Assembly: GCA_025506515.1 (NCBI GenBank)
Contig: CM046452.1
Span: forward strand, 46,751,168 to 46,815,167
Reading direction: 5' to 3'
DNA length: 64,000 nt
DNA from: Flaveria trinervia
Taxonomy: Eukaryota; Streptophyta; Magnoliopsida; Asterales; Asteraceae
Positions 21,501 to 31,599 of the stretch are shown here, in pieces. Numbering within the stretch: the stretch's first letter is position 1; each line of letters opens with the position of its first letter. Below the pieces are notes generated by a model. That model was not told where the DNA came from. It saw only the letters and a list, made by a program, of their open reading frames with translations, and made no database searches. The position numbers and the translations under genes were made by a program.

Positions 21501-22060
21501 GCTATAGTGCTGAGACTAACACATGGATTATAGAAGCGGAGCATCCGGCACATGACAGGAAATAGCGCCCTTTTATCTAACGTCAAACAAATAAAAGGAG
21601 GGCATGTTTCCTTTGCAGGAAACAAAGGAGGCTATATCACGCTCAGGGAGAAGTGGGAAATCAGAAAGTTAAGTTTGATAAAGTGAACTACGTTCAACAA
21701 CTTCAGAACAACTTACTTTCTATTTCCCAAATCTGTGATAAAGGATTTAAGTCGTCTTCGATAATCAGAAGTGTTACGTGCTGAAGAAAGAATATATGAT
21801 CCCAGAGGACCAAGTTCTGATGACTGCTTCAAGATATAAAGACTTATATGTCTTGGATCTGTCAACAGCTGCCACAACGATCATGAGGTTCAGTTTTCTT
21901 ATCTAAAGCTACTGAGAAGGATTCCATCTCCTGGCATCGGAGAATGGGACACATTAGTCAAAGGAAGATGAATCATTGATTCAGAAGGATTTAGTTAGAG
22001 GGTGAATGTCAAGAACTTCCAACTTCCTGACTTTGTGTAGCTTGCAAGAAAGGCAAACAG
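21501..22060 (+). pseudogene. E2 pol: protease and pre-integrase segment
   Basis: NTWII at about 21510 is followed by the protease active-site region, where single-base deletions on either side of the SGAS codons shift the frame. Then KGGHVSFAGNKGGYI-type flap residues and NNLLSISQICDKGF at 21700-21750. The pre-integrase segment (SWHRRMGHIS-like) is at about 21930. Homologous in order to E1 8550-9119. Confidence 0.8.
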
Positions 22061-23225
22061 ACAAAGAAGGCTCATAAGGAAAAGAAAGTTCATTCAATAG
22101 AACTTCCTCTTGAGCTTCTTCACATGGATCTGTTGGTCCAGTTAGTACAAGGAGCATTGCAGGCGACGCGTACTGCTATGTGGTCACTGATGACTACTCA
22201 AGGTTCACTTGGGTAATGTTTCTGAAATCAAAATCAGAAACTTTGGAGACATTCAAGGATTAGTAACCACACTGGAATCACTCTACAAGCTCAAAGTTCG
22301 ACAAATACGCTCAGACAACGAGACAGAATTCAAGAATCAAGGGATGGAGGCATACTGCAAGGAAACAGGGAATTGTGCATCAATTCACTTCTGCCTACAC
22401 CTCAGATGAATGGCGTTGCTGAGAGAAAGAACAGGAGTTTGATAGAGACTGCCCGGACTATGCTGGCAGACTCGAAACTGCCTATCCAATTCTGGAACGA
22501 GGCAGTGGCAAATGCGTGCTATACACTGAACCGAGTTCTAATAGTCAAGCGCCACGGAAAGACATGTTATGAGCTACTTCAAAGACGCAAACCGAATTTG
22601 GAGTATCTTGAACCTTTTGGCGCACCGTGTACACTTCTGAAGAAGACACAAGAAGGAAAATTCAGCGAGAAGGCAGTTGAAGAAATTTTTCTAGGATACA
22701 ACATACCGAACAAGCGAGTTTACAATAACTCAACGGTTTTGTAGAAGTGTGGTGTAATGTCGACGTTCAGAGATATACCACACCACCTACAGGCAAAGGA
22801 CCTGCATACTTCTTCGATTATGATAGATTCTTCAAAACCTTCAACATCCCTCTCTCTCCCTCGGATGATGAGTTAGCTACTAGGATGATGTATGATATTC
22901 TAATACTCCATCCAGCACACAGGGAGAGTTATCTACTCAGTCAGAAGGGGTAGTCGATGAAAGTGACTCCTCCTCTGAAGATGAAACTGAAGAAGATGAC
23001 CAGAACAGTCAGGAGGAACAGGTTCCAGTTCCTGAAAGTCCACAAGCATCCACAAGTGATGTACCCTCGACTTCGGAACCTCAAACTCCAACCTCCTCAG
23101 ATGCAGACCAAAATGTTCACAATCTTGGTTCGGAGGTGACTGTGCCGAACTCCAGGATCACGACTAAACGTCTATCATTCCCTTGACAATGTTATTGGAG
23201 ATGTCCGATCAGGAGTACAAACCCG
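22061..23225 (+). pseudogene. E2 pol: integrase
   Basis: CKKGKQTKKAHKEKK and LLHMDLL (first Asp) at 22050-22135, TDDYSRFTWVMFLKSKSET at 22185-22240, VRQIRSDNETEFKN (second Asp) at 22295-22340, then NGVAERKNRSLIETARTML (Glu region) from about 22400. Downstream RVLIVKRHGKT and GAPCTLLKK blocks reach 22744. 22745-23225 is the acidic, S/P-rich linker to RT. Several frame changes. Confidence 0.88.
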
Positions 23226-24079
23226 AAATCAGCTATACTCAGCTGATTACGCCTCAGTTATGAAGAAGGGTTACATTCATGATGGTGCTTATCGATGTTT
23301 TGTCTCACAGGTTGAGCCAAAATATGTCAGTGAAGCACTAAATGATGAGGCGTGGGTGAGTGCCATGCAAGAAGAACTTCTGCAGTTTAAGAAGTTAGGT
23401 GTATGGACTCTGGTTGATAGACCTAAAGGTGCTAAAGTCATTGGCACCAAATGGTACTAAAATGAGAAGGATGACCAAGGAGTCATTATCAGGAACAAAG
23501 CTCGACTGGTGGTTCAAGGTTTTCGCCAGTCGAGGGGATTGACTATAATAGGTGTTTGCACCCGTGGCAAGGATGGAAGCTATTCGTATCTTCCTTGCCT
23601 ATGCCTCGTACATGAAGATTAAAGTCTACCAATTAGATGTGAAGAGTGCATTCCTTCATGGAGAAATCAGGGAACAGTCTATGTAAGTCAACCCGAGGGA
23701 TTTGAAGACCCTTATCATCGGGATAGAGTTACAAGCTTGACAAAGCTTGATATGGGCTTCATCAAGCTCCTCGAGCTTAGTATGAGAAACTCTCGACATC
23801 TTGTGAAACACGGCTTTCGCAGGGGAGTCATTGACTGTACACTGTTTATTAAAGAAAAGGATGGTGACCTACTGCTTGTACAGATATATGTTGATGACAT
23901 AATCTTCGGGTCAAAGAACGAAGAGTTATGCAAAGAGTTTGAAGCAGTGATGAAGAAAGATTTGAGATGAGTGCGATGGGGGAGATGAAGTTCTTTCTCG
24001 GGTTACAGGTGATCAAACACCTAATGGGATCTTTCTACATCAGACCAAGTATGTAGGAGACATTCTCAGTCGCTTTAAC
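23226..24079 (+). pseudogene. E2 pol: reverse transcriptase
   Basis: Copia RT blocks: AWVSAMQEELLQFKKLGVW, KVIGTKWY (then a TAA), RNKARLVVQGF, LDVKSAF-type block at 23632, VSQPEGFEDP, KHGFRRGVIDCTLF, and the active site VQIYVDDIIFGSKNEE at 23880-23925. The frame is lost around 23460, 23540, 23680, 23740 and 23970. Confidence 0.9.
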
Positions 24080-24831
24080 ATGGAGAATGCTTCTGCTGTG
24101 GGGACTCCACTTGCTACGAATCATGATATAGCACCTGATGAGAATGGAGATCTTGTAGATGCCACTATGTACCGAGGAATGATTGGATCTCTCATGTATC
24201 TCACTGCCTCAAGACCTGATATCATGTATGCTACATGTTTATGTTCCAGATATCAGGCTAAACCTAAGGTCAATCATCTGATCGGGGTCAAAAGGATCTT
24301 TCGCTATCTAAAGGGTACACCCACCTGGGGTTGTGGTATCCTCATGATGACAAATTTGAGCTCACAGCGGTATAGTGACTCGGACTATGGAGGCTGCAAA
24401 ATGAACTACAAGTCTACATCAGCAGGGTGTCAATTCTTTGGGAGAAGATTAGTTACATGGCAGTGTAAGAAGCAGACATCGGTTGCATTGTCAACCTGTG
24501 AAGCCGAATATGTTTCTGCTGCAAGTTGCTGTTCCCAAATCATTTGGATTAACAGCAAATGCGGGATTACGGTTTGAAATTCTCGTCTACTCCTATTTTT
24601 GTTGATAACTCTGCTGCAATTGCAGTAACCAAAAATCCGGTTCAACATCCTAAGACCAAACACATCGGTATTAAATACCACTTCATAAGAGACTGTTTTG
24701 AAAAGACCTTAATAGATGTGGTTAAAATTAATACTGATTTTCAACGTGCTGACCTCTATACAAAAGCCTTTGATAAACCACGTTTTCAATACTTGCTTGA
24801 GGTCAACGCGTTAAAAAGAAAAGTGAGGTAG
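24080..24831 (+). pseudogene. E2 pol: RNase H
   Basis: MYRGMIGSLMYLTASRPDI, RYLKGTP, YSDSDYGGC (catalytic Asp region), TSVALSTCEAEYVSAASCC (catalytic Glu/Asp region), a frameshift at about 24558, then DNSAAIAVTKNPVQHPKTKH and IKYHFIRDCFE, and the pol stop at 24829-24831. The two reading blocks are long (165 and 90 codons), so this is the best preserved part of E2 pol. Confidence 0.92.
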
Positions 24832-24991
24832 TTCCTGATGAGAATATGATGTGTAGTCCGATGTAGTTTTTGTTAATGTTTATTTATGTTATGTTATCTG
24901 TTTTTTCTTTTCTTTTGTCTGTATACTTAAACTCATGTTATCTTGCTGTTTATTAAAATCCAAAAATAATTAAATCCGAAATGATTTAGTA

Positions 24992-25009
24992 TTTTAGGGG
25001 GAGAATATG
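24992..25009 (+). other. Internal PPT-like purine run after pol
   Basis: TTTTAGGGGGAGAATATG lies 160 nt after the pol stop, exactly where a Copia element without extra genes has its PPT and 3' LTR. Here the LTR is 5.9 kb further on. It may be a relic showing where the extra gene was acquired, or a second plus-strand primer. Confidence 0.5.
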
Positions 25010-25569
25010 TCAGCAAGTTAATATTAAAAAAAAATGAGGGAGAAGGGGTAACTAGCTAAAATAAGGTAGATTGTGTCTGTGATACTGATTCAATACCTTG
25101 GAATATGATAGAACACAGGAACAAATCAAGAGGGATTTTAAAAGTTAAGGTTGAAAAGATGCAAAAGTTAAAGTATAAGTCTGTGTAGTCTAAGCAATAT
25201 AAAAAGGGAATATGATAGAAAACTGGCAACTCCTAAGGTGACACAGAGAAAGTAGACTTAGAGGCTGCTAGACCACAAATGATATGTTGGTAGATTCAAC
25301 ACAATAGACAATTAGACCTGATTGGTGATCTCAAGATCAAACTAAGTTGTTCAACTGACTGTGGGCTTCCATCTTATCACTGGTTAACACAATCAAATAT
25401 ATTCCATATAGGGGTAATGAGCATTCAAAATGCCACAAAAGTGTGCGGATGACCATAATTAGAGCAAGCAAGAAAAAAATGAAAGACAAATGCAATAAAG
25501 CTAATGACTCATGTTGTTGGTGCATATTGTGTCAAATAAAATAAGCTGCTCTAACAAGGAGATAGGTTG

Positions 25570-25690
25570 TGTGCCTCTCTGCTGTGCGATGGCACTGACC
25601 TGAGGATAAGCATAACCTAGATATTCTAGAATTCATTGTTGTTTGCCGCCTCTCTGCTGTGCGATGGCACTAACCTGAGGACAGGCTTCT
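25570..25690 (+). repeat. Pair of direct repeats in E2 spacer
   Basis: A unit of about 38 bp containing CTCTCTGCTGTGCGATGGCA and CCTGAGGA occurs twice, 75 bp apart, with one or two mismatches. No known RNA motif fits. Confidence 0.7.
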
Positions 25691-26394
25691 CTTTGAAAGC
25701 TCTAAGAATAGTCTCCTCTTGTAATAATACCCGTAGACCGCTCAAAACCTCTGAGGAATGTTGATTACCATATAAGTGTGGATCCACAAATGTTAGCTGA
25801 AATAATTAAACCTAAATCAGTCACCAGTCTGCGTCAAAGGTCTGTGTATGGATTTAAGTGGACAAACATACTGACAATCTTAGTGGCTACATTCTCAAGA
25901 GTTCAATCAATGTGAAAATCTAAGAGTTTCAGTATGATTTCTTAAGTTGCTAACGACTCTGGATGAACACTGAGAATTTAAGCATCAAAAGTTTTAATAA
26001 CAGTCCCAAAATGATTTGATACCTGTATGATTCCAAAATTGAGTGGTCCAGATATGATCAATCTAAGTTCAAGCTGTCTACTCCTAATAAAATCCCTTAG
26101 ATTTCCATCTTAGGGTTTTATCTCTCACAAAAAGTCCAAACATAAACTTTAGTTGTGTATTAGTTTAAGTTCCTATGTTTATCTTTTAATTTGTGTGTCT
26201 GTCGGACTACATCAGGGAAATCAGAAGGGAATTAACTTACCTAAAAAGGGTCATGTCTGAGATGGCCACATGGTTTTAAAATTTAAAAGGTCACGTCTGA
26301 AATGACTGAATTGGTATTAGAGCTTACAATTTATTATCAAAAGTGAAAGGGTCTGAATAGTAAATGTTAAAAAATGACTGTAAACTCACAAAGT

Positions 26395-26688
26395 GTGACC
26401 CATTCGCACTAGTGGATCATGGTTATTGACCAACTATGCGAATGGCTTCCAATCGGCCGAATGGACATGAAATTGATCCATTCGACCGAATGGAGGGAGA
26501 GAATGAAACAGTAGACCGACTGAGGCTCAGTCGGTCAACTAAAAGGGCGAATGAAGGAGACCGAATGAGTCAGTCGACCGACTGAATGCGATTGACTAGG
26601 CCAATCGTACGACTGAACCTCAGTCACCCGATTGAGCTGAGCGAATGAGGCCAGTCGGCCGAATGAACCTAGGTTCAGTATTTAAGGG
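26395..26688 (+). promoter_or_regulatory. E2 internal promoter: palindrome array plus TATA
   Basis: More than ten near-palindromes (CAGTCGACCGACTG, CATTCGACCGAATG, CAGTCGGCCGAATG and similar) run to 26665, then GTATTTAAGG at 26679-26688. The layout copies the LTR (array then TATA). E3 has the same at 63391-63780. Inferred promoter of the extra gene at 27520. Confidence 0.65.
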
Positions 26689-26824
26689 ACTGAGTCGATC
26701 GCATCTCACTCATCACTCCCAATAGCACCCCAAATCGCATTCTGTACCGTTACCCTGTCAAACTTGCCACCGATTCTGATATACATTGCGGTTAAGATTC
26801 TTACATTCCAGTGACGTTTTACAA

Positions 26825-27515
26825 GTACACTACTCCTTGAATCCTACCAAAATCAGTACATCACCGAACTACAATAGCGACATTGGATTGAATCAAGAAC
26901 GGAACTGTGAATTGACCTAATCGCCTATGTAAATGAAGCAAAATGTTAAAATTGAGTTTAATAGGTTATTAGTGACAAGTAGACGAGGCTAATGGACCAT
27001 TCCACACTGTTAAAAGACTTAGATTGGTCAAGATTCGACCCACAGGCGATCGAACAGTGGAGCAAGCGACTGGTCGTTCGAATGAACTCCAATCGCACGA
27101 TTAAACCTGCGATGATCATTCGACCGACTGAACACCCGAATGGTCAGTCGGCAGATTGAACTCAATCCATGTCTCAATCGGCAGATTGAACTCAATCGCA
27201 TGCCTCAAACACCCGATTGAACTCAATCGCATGCCTCAAACACCGATTGAACTCAATCGCATGCCTCAAACACCGATTGAACTCAATCGCATGCCTCAAA
27301 CACCCGATTGAACTCAATCGCATGCCTCAAACACCCGACTGAACTCAATCGCATGCCTCAAACACCCGATTGAACTCAATCGCATGTCTCAAACAGGCGA
27401 CTGACTTCAGTCGCATGATTCATTCGCACGAATGAATCAAAATGACTATCAACTTACACTTAGAAAGAAGTCTTCATGTCTTATGTATAATAGCTCTATG
27501 TCTTGTGTGTTACAG
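26825..27515 (+). other. Candidate 5' leader intron of E2 extra gene
   Basis: Donor GTACAC at 26825, acceptor TTACAG ending 27515, 4 nt before the ATG. E3 has a donor (GTACAT) at 63253 and an acceptor (TTTCAG) also exactly 4 nt before its ATG; the TATA-to-donor distance is 137 nt in E2 and 138 nt in E3. The intron carries another palindrome array and the tandem repeat at 27140-27410. Confidence 0.55.
27140..27410 (+). repeat. 31-bp tandem repeat in E2 leader
   Basis: Eight or nine head-to-tail units of about 31 bp, each containing CGATTGAACTCAATCG followed by CATGCCTCAAACAC. Units are nearly identical, so the expansion is recent. E3 has the palindrome words here but no tandem array. Confidence 0.92.
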
Positions 27516-27519
27516 ATAA

Positions 27520-30500
27520 ATGGCAGAAAAGTGGACCATAAATCCAAAGCACAACATCTGTGCCCATTTGGATCACACCACCAGGAACGGGGCTGAGTTT
27601 ACCGACATTATAGCATTTCTGAGACGGTCCCGGATCTATAAGGCGATCTCCACTCCTTGCACGCCTTATAGATCACTCCATCAGGCATTCTGGGAAAATG
27701 CCTTGGTGGACCGCTCTCGTGAGCCGTACTGTATCAGGAGCTCCATACTGGGCCATGATATTGAGATCTCTGCTGCCGACATTCAGAGGGTCCTAGAGTT
27801 CGGGGAGGACGCTGATCATCCTACAAAACTACATCCATTGACAGTAAGAGGATGCTTCCTAAGGATAAAGTACGCTGGGGATATCAACTCAGGTGTGCTC
27901 AACAAGAGCAACCTAAGCCCCCAGTACAAGTACTTAGCACACGTGATCCTCAAGTGTGTAGCATCGAGGAGGGGTGGGTTTGACGACCTCTCAGACCAGA
28001 TTCAAAATGCCTACGTGGCACTGGTTCTGAACCACCCCTTCAGTTTTTCCAGCATGATATTCTCCTACTTGGTGGAGAATTTGGAGGTAAAGGGAAAAGA
28101 GGGGTTCTGTATGTACCCCAGATTCTTACAGATCGTCTTCAACGAGAAGCTGCCACAGTTGCCCAAAGAGAGTCATGATGCAGTGGCCTTAGAGATAATG
28201 GATGATACTACTCTGGGCAGGATGAGAGTTTACAGGGGAAAGCAGATTAAGCCCCAAGTGAAAAGAATGATCGGCCACTTAGCAGATGAAAGCTATGTGG
28301 CACCGGGGAGACGCCAATGGCGTCACGAGGACAGTGAATCCAACGTGGAGCCAATTGTCCTCCCCACTGATGATTCAGAGGAGGATGACAGTGGGGATGA
28401 TGCTGTTCCATCCAGAGGCACTGTGTCTGACTCTTTTCCCTCGGTGTCTGTCTCACCTGCTGAGGTAACTGAGTCAGCAGGATTTCATTAAGATTTTGTT
28501 CTGAACGAGGAGGATGAGGATGAATCTGATGAGGAACCATTGACCGGACTGTGGAAGGAAAGTGGTTCCCACAGAACACGGGTTGAGGGTGTTGGTGAAC
28601 AACCGAGAGGCTTCGGAGATACAGAAACTGATCCAACATATGCTCCGGGGTCCTCAGGCGGGATTGAAGGGGAGCATCCACCTCGAAGGGAACGAGGAGG
28701 AAACGGATGGCTCAACCCCATGGCCAGAAAAAGAAAAAGCGTAAGGTAACCTTCATCACCACCACATCCCCCATACCTTCCACCACTACCTCCTCTGCAG
28801 ACCACCTTCCACCACCATAACTCTCCCCACAACAACACAGACACCACCATACCGACCACCACAAGCTAGACCCCTGCCACCACTACATCATACACCCCAC
28901 ACTCACCACCACTATCATCCAGACCTGACCCGATATTCACCACCTCCACCACAACCACTAGCCACCAAACCGAGCCCTCAGCCTACCCCTCACACACCTA
29001 TAGATCTCCTCTACCTCCAATCGGGGTAGAGGAACAGCTGTCAGCCTTAAATAGAATGGTGTTGCGATTGCTGGCAGCTGATGAGGAAAAGACCTCTCAG
29101 ATCCGCCAGCTTACCGACCTGACTGCTGCACAATCGCTTAAAATGCAGAGCAGGATCGAGTGATTGAGGAGCAGGCCCAGCAATTGGCTGCTCAGAACAC
29201 TCAGTTGGACCAACTCCGAGCGCAAAGTGTCACAGCAGGTAAGCAGATAGAGGAGTTGGAAAAGCTAAGAGGACCATTCTGCTAAAATTGAAAGGATCAA
29301 AGGAGGAACCTCTAAAGATAAAGGATGGAGACAGAGATAATGAAGATGATGATGATGATGACAGTGATTCTGATGAAGAGAAGACGAAGAGTGGTGCGCA
29401 GATGAAGACACTGAAGAAGGAGAAGCAGCTGAATCGGTCTCTCAGCTCCAGGCCAAGAGAAGAGAACAAAGAACAGACAGGATCGTCAGCTTCTGCTTCT
29501 GCACCCTCACAAGAAGAGTCTAGCATTCAGGATAAAAGTAAATAGTGGATGTTATGTATTTATTTACTTTTGTATTCTGTATTAAAAAACATGTACTAAA
29601 TGTTTATATTAAGTTAATGCATGTTGTTTGATATATTAATAATGATTTGAGGGTGAAATGTGTAAATCAAACAGATCCAAAGTACCACAGAGATGAGTTT
29701 GATATTGCTCCCCTTCAACAGATCAAGTCTCAACTCACAATGATTCTTGATCTGCAAGGGATTGTCAGAAGGTTAGTGAGTTATACCCCTGAAGAAGGTG
29801 AAATAATTCACGACCTATCTAACGAGCAACTGGCAGAGATGTTCAGACTCAATCCTGATGACATTGTCAAGGATGATCCAACAGTTGATTCAACCAGTGA
29901 CGACGAACTACACGACGTTGATGAAGTGCTGAAGAGTACCCTCAGTACGCTGACAACGAGGGTAATGTGGTCCCCAATCTGGGTGAGTCCCTAGTCAGTG
30001 ATATGTTTGAGGTACTAGACAAGATGGAGCAGGAAGCAGGAAAGACCGAAGGAACAGCCCAAGCCTCAAACGATGACGTATACATTCGAAAGGCTGAGTG
30101 GGCTGAATGTTTTAAAGAAGTCAGAGCCCAACGTGATGCACCGAAGAGGGATGCCTACACCAAGTTCTACAGCGTCAAGAAACATCTTACGGTGTCAGGC
30201 AGGATTATAGCATGGCATATTTTGATGATCTTAACGTTTATGCCGTTAAGAGGGAAAAGGGCATAGAGTACTTTAGATTTCCACATGATCTAAAGACTCT
30301 ACCAGGATTTGAGCTCAACCAGCTGGCCAAATTGAAGCTGTTGTATGCTGACCCGAGAAAAATGTCAGGCTGGTTTGAGGCTGCCCTAAAGAAAGAGTAC
30401 CACACCAGGTGGATTAACTTCAGACCTCAACAAACTACAAGGTATATTAGAAGGTCTGAGATGGATGTCATTACTGGGAAACCTAAGATTGTGTTGAAGT

Positions 30501-30859
30501 GGAGTCCTCCTCGCACTATGTCGAGAATCCCTCTCAGGGAAATGCCACAGGACTTCACTCCACACTTCAAATGGTGGTACTATGATTGGAGAACAGCTGA
30601 AGCTGTCATAGTTTTGAACAAAGGGGATCAAATGGATACTGTCAGGGTATTCGACCCAATGTGGCTAACCAACTTGTCTGCTAATGATGTCTATACTCTA
30701 TACAAGTGGCCACTGTTCTATGACACACAAGACATTGTACAAGCCCTCCAGTTCCAAAATGTTATACGACTTTGCTTTGCATTTGATATTCACGCGGGAG
30801 TCACACAAGAGGACAAGTACAAGAAATATGAGAAGGTAATAAAGAAAACAAGACATTAG
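27520..30859 (+). pseudogene. E2 extra gene after pol (two coding exons)
   Basis: Starts MAEKWTINPKHNICAHLDH. Exon a (27520-29537): conserved N-terminal domain of about 270 residues (TDIIAFLRRS, FWENALVD, HVILKCVASRRGGFDDL, FCMYPRFLQIVFNEKL), acidic linker, a stop at 28489-28491 where E3 has Gln, a T/P-rich stretch, a leucine-rich helix (LSALNRMVLRLLAADEEKT) and a D/E/S-rich end. Intron 29538-29674 (GTAAAT...AAACAG, phase 1). Exon b (29675-30859): DEFDIAPLQQIKSQLTMIL, YADPRKMSGWFEAALKKEYH, HFKWWYYDWRTAEAV, WPLFYDTQDIVQALQF, ending KKTRH. Frameshifts near 28500, 29160, 29270, 29940 and 30215. Function unknown; envelope-like only by position. No signal peptide or transmembrane helix seen. Confidence 0.75.
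29538..29674 (+). other. Intron inside E2 extra gene
   Basis: A 137-bp AT-rich segment, GTAAAT...AAACAG. Joining the flanks keeps a single frame (phase 1). E3 has a 146-bp counterpart (60526-60671) at the same codon and phase with the same splice ends. Exons on either side are well conserved while the intron has diverged. Confidence 0.7.
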
Positions 30860-30870
30860 AGAGATCTAGG

Positions 30871-30884
30871 TCCAAGGGGGAGTT
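30871..30884 (+). other. E2 polypurine tract
   Basis: TCCAAGGGGGAGTT directly before the 3' LTR start TGTTGA; the plus-strand priming site. Confidence 0.9.
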
Positions 30885-31594
30885 TGTTGATACATGTATG
30901 TCCCTAGATTGTGATATGTGATGTAATAGATCTTGTTGGTATGATTAATGAACTGATATTGATAGTCTGTTGGTTATAATGTTTAATAGGTCATTAATGA
31001 GTCGTGACTGAATTGATTGGGTTTATGATTACTTGAATGATTACATATAATATTATATTAATTAACTAAAACATTCAAACTTAACTTAATGAAGTTCCCA
31101 TGCGAATGGCTCATGCGAATGAACCATACACATGAAGAACTTCACACGATTGACTCAGTCGCACGACTGGACCAGGAGACTGGATCAGTCGTACGACTGT
31201 AACATAAGATTGGCTCAGTCGCACGACTGAACACTCAGTCGCACGAATGAACCAACCGCATGGTTCAATCGCACGACTGAACCAAACTAATGGTTCAGTC
31301 GCACGATTGAATAGTGCCAACCTATAAATACAACTCAATTCGTGAAAAACGCAGACATTTGATCAAGTACAATTCCAGACGAACCCTAGCCGTCCAGAAA
31401 CCTTCCAAATCGTTCTCCAAGTTCATAGAACACATTAGATCGATTCCTTATCGATTTCTAACGTTAATTTCAATCCTTGATTGATTCTTCGTGTATTCTC
31501 ACTGATTGGATCGCCAATCAAATAGGATTCCGCACTATTTGATCTGGTATACACATGATCTCTAGGTATTTCAGTCGAATACCAGGTCCTAACA
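30885..31594 (+). repeat. E2 3' LTR
   Basis: 710 bp, about 98.4 percent identical to 17468-18173 by my manual comparison. TATA at 31322-31331. Followed by the AAACT duplication. Confidence 0.95.
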
Positions 31595-31599
31595 AAACT
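31595..31599 (+). repeat. E2 target-site duplication, right
   Basis: AAACT, identical to 17463-17467. Confidence 0.95.

Larger units (their letters stand above)
24832..26390 (+). other. E2 non-coding region between pol and extra gene promoter
   Basis: No ORF of substance. Contains a PPT-like run at 24992-25009, a pair of direct repeats at 25570-25610 and 25645-25685, and imperfect palindromes of the TCATCTCAGACATGA type at 26250-26310. Otherwise AT-rich with no recognised feature. Confidence 0.6.
17468..31594 (+). mobile_element. E2: complete Ty1/Copia retrotransposon with extra spliced gene
   Basis: A 14,127-bp element with 706/710-bp LTRs, perfect AAACT duplication, initiator-Met PBS, PPT, Copia-order pol and a large extra gene (27520-30859) with its own promoter-like region. 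The LTRs differ by about 11 substitutions and five 1-2-bp indels (roughly 1.6 percent), which suggests insertion well under about 1 million years ago at usual plant rates (inference). Despite this youth, pol and gag carry many frameshifts. Probably the SIRE/Maximus lineage. It is nested in the Harbinger ORF1. Confidence 0.95.

Noticed and set aside
24992..25100. 3' LTR of E2 directly after pol
   Set aside because: No LTR sequence follows the purine run; the true LTR starts at 30885 with a matching target duplication.
25570..25690. Box C/D snoRNA pair
   Set aside because: CTGA is present but no proper C box or terminal stem; a plain direct repeat is the safer call.
27140..27410. CRISPR array
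   Set aside because: Units are head-to-tail with no unique spacers, in a plant retrotransposon.
30386..30631. Minus-strand ORFs inside E2 exon b (and 53205-53441, 54867-55187, 62282-62509)
   Set aside because: Shadows of well-supported coding frames on the other strand.
27520..30859. Calling the extra gene a retroviral envelope
   Set aside because: Only its position fits. I see no signal peptide, transmembrane helix or cleavage site; coiled coil and acidic linker are not enough.
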